From the NCBI RefSeq assembly GCF_020532555.1, contig NZ_JAJBBR010000008.1, positions 248,001 through 312,000 on the forward strand: 64,000 nt of DNA, given 5' to 3'. This DNA is from Microvirga lenta (GTDB lineage: Bacteria; Pseudomonadota; Alphaproteobacteria; Rhizobiales; Beijerinckiaceae). The translations under genes and the position numbers were made by a program. Under the pieces are notes generated by a model. The model made no database searches and was not told where the DNA came from. It saw only the letters and a program-made list of their open reading frames with translations. This document shows, in pieces, positions 40,983 through 49,435 of the stretch (positions are counted from its first letter, which is position 1; each line of letters starts with the position of its first letter).

Positions 40983-42083
40983 ATGGCGTCCCTTGCTTCG
41001 CCGGACCGCCGGCCGGATCTGTCGGGTCTCGACATGGCGGAGACCAACGGCACCGATGCGCGTGCGGCCCTCCTGAAGGCCAATGCGGAGATGTTCGTCG
41101 CGGCGCCCGTCCGCGACCGGGAGATGATCGAGACCTTCGAGATGCTGGCGCTCGGCTTCCTGCCGATGGTGAGCCACGCCACCCTGGTCGAGATCGCGCG
41201 CATTCTCGCCGCCTGCGAGGACACGCCCGCTTCCGTGCTCGACCATCTCGCGCGCCATTCGCCGCAGGCGCGGGACATCGTTCTCAAAGGTGCCGCTCGC
41301 CTGCCCTCGCCACAGGGGGACAAGCGCCTCGCGACACGGGAGGGGCGGATGCGGCTGGCCTCCCGCTCGGACATCGAGCCGGCTCTCGCGGAGCGCCTTC
41401 TCGTCCTGCACGAGGACGACATCGACGACCGTCTGGCCGCCAATGCGGGCTTCGTTCCGGCGGAGCCTGCTTTCGACGCCCTCGTGCGCCGCGCGCAGCA
41501 CCGCCCTGCCCTCGCGGCCCTTCTCCTTGCGCGCAGCGATCTCGCCTGCGCGCAGGAGGCGGCGCTCTATCTCTCCGCATCACCCGAGCGCCGTGCGCAG
41601 ATCAGGAACAGGATCGCGGCCTCGCTCGCGCATCGGCGTGCGAAGCTGACCTTCGTGCTGACGCAGCACGACATGGGCGAGTTCCTCGATGCCGCAAAGG
41701 AAGGCGATGCGCGGCGCCTCGAATGCCTGATGAACGCGGCCCTCGGCTTTCCGCCCGCAACCGATTGGTGCTGTCTGCAGATCGGCCGCCACGGACTTCT
41801 CGCCCTCGGCCTGAAGGCTCTCGGTTTCGCGCACAAGGATGCCGCGCGCGTCTTCATCGCCCTGCATCCGGCGCTCTCGCATCCCCTGTCGGCGCTCAAG
41901 GCGCTGGCGCGCATCGTGCGCGACGTTCCGAGTCCCGTGGCGCTCGCGCTCGTGGAATCGATCCTGGATGTGCAGGCCCTGTCCTGGAGCGAGGCCACGC
42001 AGCGGGCGCTCGCGGATGCGCAAGTCGATCGCCGCGCCTTCGCGGCCCTGGCGCAACGGGGACAGACCAACGCAGATCCCTGA
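40983..42083 (+). CDS. DUF2336 protein
   Basis: A 366-residue helical-repeat protein with the DUF2336 pattern: MIETFEMLALGFLPMVSHATLVEIARILAACEDTPASVL, HSPQARDIVLKGAARLP and LAERLLVLHEDDIDDRLAANAG. The C-terminal half has HDMGEFLDAAKEGDARRLECLMNAALGFPP, DWCCLQIGRHGLLALGLKALGF and a final VDRRAFAALAQR. ATG 40983 is preferred over a GTG directly before it. DUF2336 proteins are alphaproteobacterial and cytoplasmic. Their function is open, though some are linked to cell-cycle control. Confidence 0.85.
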   Translation: MASLASPDRRPDLSGLDMAETNGTDARAALLKANAEMFVAAPVRDREMIETFEMLALGFLPMVSHATLVEIARILAACEDTPASVLDHLARHSPQARDIVLKGAARLPSPQGDKRLATREGRMRLASRSDIEPALAERLLVLHEDDIDDRLAANAGFVPAEPAFDALVRRAQHRPALAALLLARSDLACAQEAALYLSASPERRAQIRNRIAASLAHRRAKLTFVLTQHDMGEFLDAAKEGDARRLECLMNAALGFPPATDWCCLQIGRHGLLALGLKALGFAHKDAARVFIALHPALSHPLSALKALARIVRDVPSPVALALVESILDVQALSWSEATQRALADAQVDRRAFAALAQRGQTNADP

Positions 42084-42210
42084 CAGCCCGTTTCAGCGCT
42101 CGATGCTCATCATGCCTCGCGTTGCTGTCCTCCCGGATCTCGAGTCTCGCCGGAAGCGCCGCGTTGCTCTCCTCCCCACGGAGTTCGGGGCCCGTCGAAG
42201 GCGCCAGCCT

Positions 42211-42330
42211 GCTCTCCTCCCCCTTGTGGGGAGGAGGTGGAGGTGGGGGTGTGGGCGCTAAGGCTTCAGGATGTGGCGCCGGCACCCCCACCCTGGCCCT
42301 CCCCACAAGGGGGAGGGAATGAGGTCGCGC
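42211..42330. repeat. Palindromic repeat family A, copy 5
   Basis: CTCCTCCCC-cttgt-GGGGAGGAG and CCCTCCCC-acaag-GGGGAGGG in the same orientation as copy 1, with a unique loop TAAGGCTTCAGGATGTGG. A short module (CTCTCCTCCCCACGGAG) precedes it near 42165. The gap 42084-42435 holds no gene. Confidence 0.87.
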
Positions 42331-42369
42331 CATCACAGCCACATCCACGACGGTCGCAACCAAACTCCA

Positions 42370-42421
42370 CCCTCATCCTGAGGAGCAGACGAAGTCTGCG
42401 TCTCGAAGGAGGGCTCACGGA
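42370..42421. repeat. Family B repeat (half element)
   Basis: CCCTCATCCTGAGGAG, the hairpin CAGACGAAGTCTG, and CGTCTCGAAGGAGGGCTC. The reverse half is missing. Confidence 0.7.
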
Positions 42422-42435
42422 TGCCGGTGAAGGCC

Positions 42436-42777
42436 TCAGATGTCGGGCGCGAGATCGAGGAAATGCCTTCCGTCGCGGTCGTCCACCTCGACCAGCCAGA
42501 GATCGGAATCGAAGCGCAGCTCCCGCTGCACCCGTTCCTCCACATCGAGCGGCGTCACGTCCTGCAGCACCGGGACGAACAGGCGCTCGCCGGAATCATC
42601 GAGGAAGAGCTGCGGCGCGGGACCGTAGAGGCTCGCGGTGCCGTCGAGACGATCCACCTTCACGAAGATGGCCCCGGCCTCCGCCGCGCCGCGACGGCGC
42701 AGGGCGGCCTCGATCCCCTCCACGCCGCAGCGGCGCAGATAGGCCGAGACCCAGAAGTCGGAACGAAGGCGCGCCAC
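42436..42777 (-). CDS. DUF1491 protein
   Basis: A 113-residue protein starting at GTG 42777, which shares a base with the TAG of the upstream gene (TAGTG). The DUF1491 pattern is VARLRSDFWVSAYLRRCGVEGI, AGAIFVKVDRLDGTASLYGPAPQ, RLFVPVLQDVTP and DLWLVEVDDRDGRHFLDL. The family is alphaproteobacterial and of unknown function. It is coupled to the peptidoglycan-binding protein and the kinase upstream, and the three probably form one operon. Confidence 0.9.
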   Translation of the reverse strand: MARLRSDFWVSAYLRRCGVEGIEAALRRRGAAEAGAIFVKVDRLDGTASLYGPAPQLFLDDSGERLFVPVLQDVTPLDVEERVQRELRFDSDLWLVEVDDRDGRHFLDLAPDI

Positions 42778-43583
42778 TACGGGACCGCGATGCCGGAGGC
42801 GGCGGACAGCTCGCGGATCGTGCGGGCATTGAGCTCGCCCGTCACCGGCAGGTTGCGGTCCTGTTCGAAGCGCTCGATGGCGTGGCGCGTCTCCGAACCC
42901 ATGATGCCGTCGACCTTGATGTTGAACCCGAGCTTGGCGAGCGCACGCTGGCCGGAGAGCACCACGTCGCCGTTGTCGCTGTGTCCCACATTGGCGGGCG
43001 GCATCGGAACCGGGCCGCCCATGCGGATGATCTCCGCGATGGGATCGCGCACGAGCGGCGCCCTGGACGGAGCGGCCGCGACCTTCGCTGGCGGCGCAGG
43101 CGCCGGAGCGGGCGCGGCACGCGGGGACGGCTGGGAAACGGCGCCCGGCTGACCGTTGTTGCGGATCAGATCCGTGATGGCGCTGCGCGAGGGCGGCATG
43201 GGCACGGCGACGGAGGGCGACGCCGCAGGAGCGGGAGCCGCCTCGAACGTCTGCGGCGCCGTCTCCGCCTGCGCCTGGGACGGAGCCGCCATGGGATGTG
43301 CCGCCGGCAGCGGCTGCGCGGCCTGCGGCGCCTCGGGGCTCTGGTTGAAGAGCGGCGCGGGGTGATGGGCCGTCTGAAGCACGAGAGCGTTCCAGGCGAT
43401 GTAGGTGCCGCACCCGCCCAGGATCAGCGTCCCCAGGATGCGGCGGGGATGCTGCAGGGCCAGCGACAACAGGCGCGAGGACAGGCTCGGCGTCTTCGGC
43501 TTGCGCTTCACGGCCGATCTCCTCCGCACGGGCGCGGAGATCATGAAATCATCGTCGGAGCGGGCGGCTAGGGCTTCACGCAA
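42777..43583 (-). CDS. Membrane-anchored peptidoglycan-binding protein
   Basis: A 268-residue protein. The cytoplasmic basic N-terminus (SAVKRKPKTP) leads to one membrane helix (about 49-69) and a long Ala/Pro linker (about 74-190). The C-terminal PG_binding_1 domain has VLSGQRALAKLGFNIKVDGIMGSETRHAIERFEQDRNLPVTGELNARTIREL, read in parts. A bitopic protein that tethers the inner membrane to peptidoglycan is likely. Its stop overlaps the DUF1491 start, and it begins just after the kinase gene. Confidence 0.88.
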   Translation of the reverse strand: MREALAARSDDDFMISAPVRRRSAVKRKPKTPSLSSRLLSLALQHPRRILGTLILGGCGTYIAWNALVLQTAHHPAPLFNQSPEAPQAAQPLPAAHPMAAPSQAQAETAPQTFEAAPAPAASPSVAVPMPPSRSAITDLIRNNGQPGAVSQPSPRAAPAPAPAPPAKVAAAPSRAPLVRDPIAEIIRMGGPVPMPPANVGHSDNGDVVLSGQRALAKLGFNIKVDGIMGSETRHAIERFEQDRNLPVTGELNARTIRELSAASGIAVP

Positions 43584-43589
43584 GAGAGG

Positions 43590-45386
43590 TCATCCCGTCT
43601 TGAGAACGATCACGTCGGATTCAGGGCGCTTGGCTGCCGGGACAAGTCCCTTGGCGGCAGCGGCGCGGTGCGCGTCGACCGGCAGGCTGATCTTCACGCA
43701 GGTCCCGTTGCCGGGCGCGCTGGAAATGCGCAGCCGGCCCTGATGCAGGGTCACGAGACCGCGCACCACGGAAAGGCCGAGGCCGTTGCCCTTTTCCGGG
43801 CGGGCGCGCGTCGAGCCTTGATAGAACGGCATGCCGAGTCGCGGAAGCTCGTCCTGCGCCACGCCCACGCCCGTGTCGCGCACCGCGAGGGTGACGGCAT
43901 CGGCCTCGTGCCGCACCTCCACGGTCACCTGCCCGCCCTGCGGCGTGAACTTCACCGCGTTGGAGAGCAGGTTCAGCAGGATCTGCCGGCAGGCGCGCCG
44001 GTCGGCCACGAGCGCAGGCAGGCCGGGCGCCAGCTCCTGCTTGAGCACGATCCCGCCCTGCTCCGCGGGCAGCGCCATGACCGTGCAGCATTCGCCGATC
44101 AGCTCCGCGAGGTCGATGGTCTCGAAGGCGAGATTGTAGTGCCCGGCCTCGATGGCCGAGAGGTCGAGCAGCGTGTTGACCACGCCCAGCATGTGCTGGC
44201 TCGATTGATTGATGATCTGCGCGTAGCCCTCGCGCCGGTCGAGCAGGATCGGCCCGCCCTTGCCCATGAGGATTTCGGAATAGCCGATGATGGCGTTGAG
44301 CGGCGTGCGCATCTCGTGGCTGACAGTGGCGAGGAGCTGGGCGCGGCCCTCGCTGGCGCTCACCGCCTCGCGGCGCATGGCGTCGAGCTCCTCCGCATGG
44401 CGGCGATGCTCGGTGATGTCGCGGATCACCGCTACGGCGGCGCAGCGGTCGTCGCCCGGCAGGACGAGCCGGTTCGCGCGCATCTCGATCCAGATCGTGG
44501 ACTGGGACGGACCCTCGCCCGTCTGCACGCGCAGCTGCGCGACCGCGAAGCCGCTGCCGTTGGCGGCGTCGCTGATCGCCTTCAGGAAGGCGGGCCTGTC
44601 GGCGACGTGGATGCGCGTGAACAGGCCGTTGCCGTGGATCGAGGACGGCGATGCGCCGAGCAGGCGCGTACAGGCGCCGTTGGAACGCAGGACGATGCCG
44701 TTGCCGTCATGCCAGGTGACGAGGTCGTCGATGGCGAGCAGGGTCTGCGCATCGCGCTCCGCGCCCGCATCGGCGCCCGTGCCGAGCAGCGCCGCAACCG
44801 TCCGGTCCGACACGAGACGGGACAGGACATGCCCGAACGCCACCGCCCCCGCGATGGCGAACACGGCCCCGGCAGGCAGGCTCTGGCCGGCCATGCCGTA
44901 ATTCTGGAGAAGGAGGGTCAGGGGAAGGCCCAGCAGGGCGAGGAGGCAGGCGGCGAGAAAGCCCCGGCGCGAGCCGGACGAGGCGGCCTCCAGCGGCACC
45001 GCGAGCAGGGCCGGCAGGGCGAGGAGAAGCGGTCCGCCGCCCGCCGCCATGGCCTTGGCGACGAAGAAGGTCAGGGCCGCGGACATCACGGCCTGGGCCG
45101 TGCCGAGCCGCCCCCAGCGGGAGAGGACGAACACGGATGCGAGAGGCGCGAGAATCAGGATGGCCCAGTAATCGAGAAGCTCGGGCGCCACCTCCCCCAG
45201 CAGGGACAGGGGTAGGCCCGCCATGGCCACCAGGGACGTCGCCATGCGGCCGACGACGAACCGCTCCTGACGCAGACGCTCGGCGGGAACGGCCAGAGCC
45301 GAACGATGGACGAGCCCGGAGAGCCATTCATCGGTCCAGTTGCCTGTGAGGTCCGTTTGCAAGGCGTTTCCGCTCCCCGTCTTCAC
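43590..45386 (-). CDS. DivJ/PleC-like PAS sensor histidine kinase
   Basis: A 598-residue membrane kinase with several N-terminal helices between about 45 and 190, a PAS domain (about 215-325, DDLVTWHDGNGIVLRSNGACTRLLG), and HisKA with H357 (ATVSHEMRTPLNAIIGYSEIL). The HATPase shows NLLSNAVKFTP, DTGVGV and GNGLGLSVVRGLVTLHQG. The YAQIINQSSQHMLGVVNTLLDLSAIEAGHY region resembles cell-cycle kinases of the DivJ/PleC group. That specific name is inference. A CtrA-like site lies upstream. Confidence 0.88.
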   Translation of the reverse strand: MKTGSGNALQTDLTGNWTDEWLSGLVHRSALAVPAERLRQERFVVGRMATSLVAMAGLPLSLLGEVAPELLDYWAILILAPLASVFVLSRWGRLGTAQAVMSAALTFFVAKAMAAGGGPLLLALPALLAVPLEAASSGSRRGFLAACLLALLGLPLTLLLQNYGMAGQSLPAGAVFAIAGAVAFGHVLSRLVSDRTVAALLGTGADAGAERDAQTLLAIDDLVTWHDGNGIVLRSNGACTRLLGASPSSIHGNGLFTRIHVADRPAFLKAISDAANGSGFAVAQLRVQTGEGPSQSTIWIEMRANRLVLPGDDRCAAVAVIRDITEHRRHAEELDAMRREAVSASEGRAQLLATVSHEMRTPLNAIIGYSEILMGKGGPILLDRREGYAQIINQSSQHMLGVVNTLLDLSAIEAGHYNLAFETIDLAELIGECCTVMALPAEQGGIVLKQELAPGLPALVADRRACRQILLNLLSNAVKFTPQGGQVTVEVRHEADAVTLAVRDTGVGVAQDELPRLGMPFYQGSTRARPEKGNGLGLSVVRGLVTLHQGRLRISSAPGNGTCVKISLPVDAHRAAAAKGLVPAAKRPESDVIVLKTG

Positions 45387-45411
45387 TGGACCGGACCCTG
45401 ACAGAGGCCGC

Positions 45412-45426
45412 TTAAGCGAACCCTAA
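45412..45426 (-). promoter_or_regulatory. CtrA-like site upstream of the DivJ/PleC-like kinase
   Basis: Read on the plus strand, TTAA-N7-CTAA; on the minus strand TTAG-N7-TTAA. It is 26 bp before the kinase ATG and one base from the CtrA consensus. Confidence 0.35.
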
Positions 45427-45658
45427 AGGGACCGGCGGCAGCCCCGCACCCGGGTCCCGCAGGCAGTCCACAAGGAACGGCACCGCCTGCGGGACACCCG
45501 GTTTTGGCATGGTTCCTCAACAGCTTAACGGCACTCGCGCCGGTTTAACCCTTTGTTCATCCTGTCCGCAGGTTGTCGCCGGAGGTCCTACGCGGCGGCG
45601 GGCGGGCACGTTATGATGCTGCGCGTCATCTCCCGCCCAGGGCAATCAGCAGCCGGCC

Positions 45659-45970
45659 ATGTTCTCCATTCTGCGTTTCATCCTCATCGTCGGAGCGATC
45701 TTCTACTATTCGCCCGTGCGCGAGCGCAGCGACATGCCCGCCTCCCTCGAGGCCCTTCTCGGCTGGTCGAAGGGCGGAAACGAGGACGACGCGGAAGCGG
45801 CCCCTCCCCTGACGCCCGACCGGCTCGAAACCGTGTGGCAGGCCCTGCCCGACAGGGCCAAGCAGGCGGTGATCGAGAAGATCCTCACCACCTCGGGCCT
45901 CGGCGCCCCGGCCCCTTCCGGGCCGACCGACACCCTCCAGCCGGGCGAGCGCCACCCTTCCTTACGCTGA
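45659..45970 (+). CDS. Small membrane-anchored hypothetical protein
   Basis: A 103-residue protein with an N-terminal hydrophobic anchor (MFSILRFILIVGAIFYYSPV) and a soluble C-terminus (DRLETVWQALPDRAKQAVIEKILTTSGL). The pattern resembles DUF5330-type proteins found beside sufE in Rhizobiales, though I would not press the family name. It is followed at 80 bp by sufE on the same strand. Confidence 0.65.
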   Translation: MFSILRFILIVGAIFYYSPVRERSDMPASLEALLGWSKGGNEDDAEAAPPLTPDRLETVWQALPDRAKQAVIEKILTTSGLGAPAPSGPTDTLQPGERHPSLR

Positions 45971-46049
45971 AGCGCGCCTTTGCGCGCCTGCCGCCATCGC
46001 CAAAGCGGCCCGCCATGACTATATGAGCGGCAGACACGATAGGGATGCC

Positions 46050-46484
46050 ATGCTGCCGTCAATTGACGAGATCGTCTCCAATTTCGAGCTGCTCGACGAC
46101 TGGGAAGAGCGCTACCGCTACATCATCGAGCTCGGCCGCCAGATGGAGCCGCTGGCCGAGGAGGCCCATACGGACGCCAACAAGGTGCAGGGCTGCGCCA
46201 GCCAGGTCTGGCTCGTGACGCAGCTCGACCCGACCCAGGGCGACAAGCCGGTGCTGCGGCTCGTGGGCGACAGCGACGCCCATATCGTGCGCGGCCTCGT
46301 GGCCCTGCTGATCTCCCTCTACAGCGGCAAGACCCCGGCGGACGCCCTCTCCACCGACGCCCTCGCCCTGTTCAAGGAACTCGGCCTGTCGGAGCATCTG
46401 ACGCCGCAACGGTCGAACGGCGTCAGATCCATGGTCGAGCGCATCCGCCACGACGCGCAGGCGGCGCTGGCCGCCTCAGGATGA
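46050..46484 (+). CDS. sufE: SufE cysteine desulfuration protein
   Basis: A 144-residue SufE. The sulfur-accepting cysteine is C49 in NKVQGCASQVWL. The family pattern continues LPSIDEIVSNFELLDDWEERYRYIIELGR, KPVLRLVGDSDAHIVRGLVALLISLYSGKTP and LGLSEHLTPQRSNGVRSMVERI. I chose the ATG at 46050 because it begins the conserved N-terminus; an in-frame ATG at 46023 would add nine residues. SufE receives sulfur from SufS for Fe-S cluster assembly. No other suf gene is nearby. Confidence 0.95.
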   Translation: MLPSIDEIVSNFELLDDWEERYRYIIELGRQMEPLAEEAHTDANKVQGCASQVWLVTQLDPTQGDKPVLRLVGDSDAHIVRGLVALLISLYSGKTPADALSTDALALFKELGLSEHLTPQRSNGVRSMVERIRHDAQAALAASG

Positions 46485-46512
46485 GGCCTTCGAGACGCCG
46501 CCGACGCGGCTC
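46474..46512. repeat. Family B repeat (half element) at the sufE 3' end
   Basis: CCTCAGGATGAGG, then CCTTCGAGACGCC and GACGCGGCTCCTCGG. The first bases include the sufE stop codon, so the repeat has been placed exactly at the gene end. Confidence 0.65.
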
Positions 46513-46584
46513 CTCGGAGTCTCGCTCATGAAGCGCCGATAGCCCTCCCCCACGAATCTTGAGCCTCACCGGAAGCGCCGCGCT

Positions 46585-46700
46585 GCTCTCCTCCCCCTTG
46601 TGGGGAGGAGTTGGAGGTGGGGGTGTGGGCACCATCCTGGTTCCAGTCCTGCGCCGGCACCCCCACCCTGGCCCTCCCCACAAGGGGGAGGGAAATCGCG
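46585..46700. repeat. Palindromic repeat family A, copy 6
   Basis: CTCCTCCCC-cttgt-GGGGAGGAG and CCCTCCCC-acaag-GGGGAGGG. The loop CCATCCTGGTTCCAGTCC is the same as in copy 1, 38 kb away. Confidence 0.87.
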
Positions 46701-46728
46701 CCGCGCCTTCATGGGCCAGACTTTGAGG

Positions 46729-47694
46729 TCAGGTCCGCCCGCCCTCGATCACCACCGCCTTCCAGGTGCGGATGCCCCGCGATGCGGCGGGGCCCTGCGC
46801 GGCGGCCTCGATGCCGTAATGCTCGGCGAGTCGCGCCAGCGCCATGCGCAGCACGATCTTGGCGGAGCGTGGCGGCCAGTGCCGTTCGCGCTCGATCACC
46901 TCCAGCCCCTTGAGGAAGCCGCAGAGATCCATGAGCAGGTCGGCGAAATCGGCGCCGACCGCGTCGAAGGCGTGCCGGATCCGCTGGCGCGCCGCCACCA
47001 TGCGGTCCGAGGCATCGGAGGGCGAGGACGGACCGCCGCTGCGGGGCATCGCGTCCCAGCGCGCCGTCACGCTCGGCAGCATCCCGGCGAGCATGATGTC
47101 GGTCCGCAGGCGCTCGCCCGCCTGATACGACGCCTCGTCGATCAGCGGCTGCCCGTCGCGGCCCTTGCGGCGGCGCAGCCAGTCGAGGGGGCTCTCGTCC
47201 GTGTCGACCCGCACCCGCTGCATCCCGGTCTCCGTCTCCATGGCGACCAGCGCCGTCTCCCGGTGCTGATGGAAGAAGGCGGCGTCCGGCTCCGGCGCCT
47301 CGGCGCGGCGCAGATGCGCGCGCCCCGCTTCGGTCAGGCACAGGGTCGTCTGCCCGGTCTTCGCCTTCTCCCAGCAGGCGAGATCGTGCCGCTGCAGGGC
47401 ATCGGCCGCCGCGCGGGAGAACCGGCCCGCCCCCACGGAGACCCCTGCCCTCCTGCGCTGGAGGATCACGTCCTTGTCGTCGGTGGGGTCGAGCAGAACC
47501 CGCGCCTCCGGCAGCCCGAGGGCGCTCAGCAGGCGCTGCGCCTCCTTCGCCAGCAGGTCGTTGCGGCGCAGGTTGGAAGGCTCCCTCGCCCGTCCCTCGC
47601 CGTCGCGCCTCCGGCCCGCCCGGCGGCTCCGCCCGGCGGCGGGATCGGGCTTCTTCGAAATCGTCTCGTCTGAGCAATCGCCTTTTTTGTTCAT
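46729..47694 (-). CDS. DUF6456 protein
   Basis: A 321-residue protein with a basic, disordered N-terminus (about 1-45), a winged-helix-like middle (KEAQRLLSALGLPEARVLL, SRAAADALQRHDLACW, TTLCLTEAGRAHLRR) and the C-terminal DUF6456 domain (ESPLDWLRRRKGRDGQPLID, YQAGERLRTDIMLAGMLPSVTARWDA, VLRMALARLAEHYGI). The family is alphaproteobacterial and often found near sufE and mucR. Nucleic-acid binding is likely from the winged-helix part. Confidence 0.87.
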   Translation of the reverse strand: MNKKGDCSDETISKKPDPAAGRSRRAGRRRDGEGRAREPSNLRRNDLLAKEAQRLLSALGLPEARVLLDPTDDKDVILQRRRAGVSVGAGRFSRAAADALQRHDLACWEKAKTGQTTLCLTEAGRAHLRRAEAPEPDAAFFHQHRETALVAMETETGMQRVRVDTDESPLDWLRRRKGRDGQPLIDEASYQAGERLRTDIMLAGMLPSVTARWDAMPRSGGPSSPSDASDRMVAARQRIRHAFDAVGADFADLLMDLCGFLKGLEVIERERHWPPRSAKIVLRMALARLAEHYGIEAAAQGPAASRGIRTWKAVVIEGGRT

Positions 47695-47836
47695 GATTTG
47701 TTCCTAAAATAACTAAACGGAGGGACGAGTCCCTCCGCCCTTGATAGTGGGCCATCATTCCTACCTGTCAACGGCGATTCATGGGCGGTGTTGATAGCGA
47801 GGATAACTCCCTCCCGAACCGTGCCGGAGAACGAAC

Positions 47837-47863
47837 GCGCCCTTGCCGCTCGGCGAAGGGCGC
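47837..47863 (-). terminator. Possible hairpin terminator after the rhodanese gene
   Basis: GCGCCCTT-g-CCG-ct-CGG-c-G-AAGGGCGC, 10 bp past the stop. There is no T run, so this is a weak call. Confidence 0.35.
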
Positions 47864-47872
47864 ATCCGATTC

Positions 47873-48307
47873 TCATGCGGCGGTGGTGGCCGAGGGCGTT
47901 CCGGGTTCGCTGCCATGGGCGAAGGCGAAGCCCTCGTCGGCCCAGCCCGTCATGCCGCCCAGCATGAGTTTGACGGAACGGCCGAGGGTCGCCAGCTTCA
48001 AGGCCGCGCGGTCGGCCCCGTTGCAGTGGGGACCGGCGCAATAGACCACGAAGAGCGCGTCGCGCGGCCATGCCGCCAGCGTCTCCGCCGTGATCTGCCG
48101 GTGCGGAAGGTTGATCGCGCCCGGCACGTGCCCGCGCAGATAGGCGTTCGGGCCGCGCACGTCGAGCAGCACGAAATCGACCGTGCCGCTCTGCATGGCG
48201 TCGTGGACGTCGGCGCAGTCGGTCTCCAGGGAAAGACGGCGCGCGAAATGCTCGGCGGCCTGGGCGGGTGAGGCCGCGACGACGGCGGCGACGGAACTGA
48301 CTGGCAT
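47873..48307 (-). CDS. Rhodanese-like sulfurtransferase
   Basis: A 144-residue single rhodanese domain: VDFVLLDVRGPNAYLRGHVPGAINLPHRQI, then RDALFVVYCAGPHCNGADRAALKLATLG with the active-site cysteine loop, and GGMTGWADEGFAF. ATG 48307 is the family start. It is divergent from an FtrA-like AraC-type regulator, a pairing repeatedly seen with FtrA and indicating that the regulator controls it. Confidence 0.9.
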   Translation of the reverse strand: MPVSSVAAVVAASPAQAAEHFARRLSLETDCADVHDAMQSGTVDFVLLDVRGPNAYLRGHVPGAINLPHRQITAETLAAWPRDALFVVYCAGPHCNGADRAALKLATLGRSVKLMLGGMTGWADEGFAFAHGSEPGTPSATTAA

Positions 48308-48374
48308 TGCAATCTCCCTGTGGAAAAGCCGCTGCCAGATTTCCGCGCCGGAGCTAAGGTGAAAAGTGGCACTC

Positions 48375-49388
48375 ATGCCAACAAGCGTTCAAATCATGCC
48401 AAACCGTCTCGTCGTCGCCCTCGCCTATGACCGGCTGTGCACTTTTGAATTCGGCATCGCCACGGAAGTGTTCGGCCTGCCGCGTCCCGAGATGGGACCG
48501 GACTGGTATCGCTTCGCGGTCTGCGCCATCGAGCCGGGCCCGCTGCGGGCCACGGGCGGCTTCCATGTCATCGCCGATGGCGGGCTGGAGCTGCTGGAGG
48601 ATGCGGGCACCATCGTCATCCCGGGGTGGCGCGGCGCCATGGCGGAGCCCGTTCCGCCCGCGCTGATCGAGAGCCTCAGGCGGGCCCATGCGCGCGGCGC
48701 GCGGCTGATGTCGATCTGCTCGGGTGTCTTCGTTCTCGCGGCCGCGGGTCTGCTCTCCGGCAGGAAGGCGACGACCCACTGGCATTACGCGGAGCAGCTT
48801 TCCGCCGCCTATCCCGACATCCAAGTGGAGCCGAACGTTCTTTACGTGGATGAAGGCAGCGTGCTCACCTCCGCCGGCAGCGCGGCGGGCATCGATCTGT
48901 GCCTGCACGTGGTGCGCCACGATTTCGGACCCGAGATCGCCAACCGCATCGCGCGGCGTCTCGTGGTGCCGCCGCACCGGGAAGGCGGGCAGGCCCAGTT
49001 CGTCGAGCGCCCGGTGCCTCCGGCCCGGGAGGGCGTGCGCTTCGGGCCGCTCTTCGACCGCATGCGCTCGCGCCTGACCGAGGAGCAGCCGGTGGCGGAG
49101 CTCGCCGTCGAGGCCGGCATGAGCCTTCGCACCTTCCTGCGGCGCTTCAAGGCGGCGACGGGAATGCCGCCGGGGGAGTGGCTGCTGACGGCGCGGCTCC
49201 TGCGCGCCCGCGAGCTGCTGGAGACGACGACGCATTCCATCGACGCCATCGCGGCGGCATCGGGCTTCGGCTCGGCGGCGGCCCTGCGCCACCACTTCCG
49301 CGCCCGCCTGGGCACGAGCCCGGCCGCCTACCGGATCAGGTTCGCGCGCAACAACGGCGGCGATGCGGACGCCGCACGGCCCGCATAA
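48375..49388 (+). CDS. FtrA/GlxA-type AraC-family regulator
   Basis: A regulator of 337 residues. The N-terminal DJ-1/PfpI domain (LVVALAYDRLCTFEFGIATEVFGLPRPEMGPDWY) has its nucleophile-elbow cysteine in LMSICSGVFVLAAAG. The C-terminal AraC double helix-turn-helix reads PVAELAVEAGMSLRTFLRRFKAATGMPPGEWLL and SIDAIAAASGFGSAAALRHHFRARLGTSPAAYR. GTG 48366, ATG 48375 and ATG 48396 are possible starts. I chose 48375 because AAGGTG lies upstream. Divergent from the rhodanese gene, which it probably regulates. Confidence 0.9.
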   Translation: MPTSVQIMPNRLVVALAYDRLCTFEFGIATEVFGLPRPEMGPDWYRFAVCAIEPGPLRATGGFHVIADGGLELLEDAGTIVIPGWRGAMAEPVPPALIESLRRAHARGARLMSICSGVFVLAAAGLLSGRKATTHWHYAEQLSAAYPDIQVEPNVLYVDEGSVLTSAGSAAGIDLCLHVVRHDFGPEIANRIARRLVVPPHREGGQAQFVERPVPPAREGVRFGPLFDRMRSRLTEEQPVAELAVEAGMSLRTFLRRFKAATGMPPGEWLLTARLLRARELLETTTHSIDAIAAASGFGSAAALRHHFRARLGTSPAAYRIRFARNNGGDADAARPA

Positions 49389-49389
49389 C

Positions 49390-49413
49390 AAAAAAGCCGC
49401 CCGTGGGGCGGCT
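49390..49413 (-). terminator. Intrinsic terminator after mucR
   Basis: On the minus strand AGCCGCCC-cac-GGGCGGCT then TTTTTT. It lies between the convergent regulator genes and serves the mucR side best. Confidence 0.88.
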
Positions 49414-49435
49414 GATTTAAAGTATTCGTTAAGGA

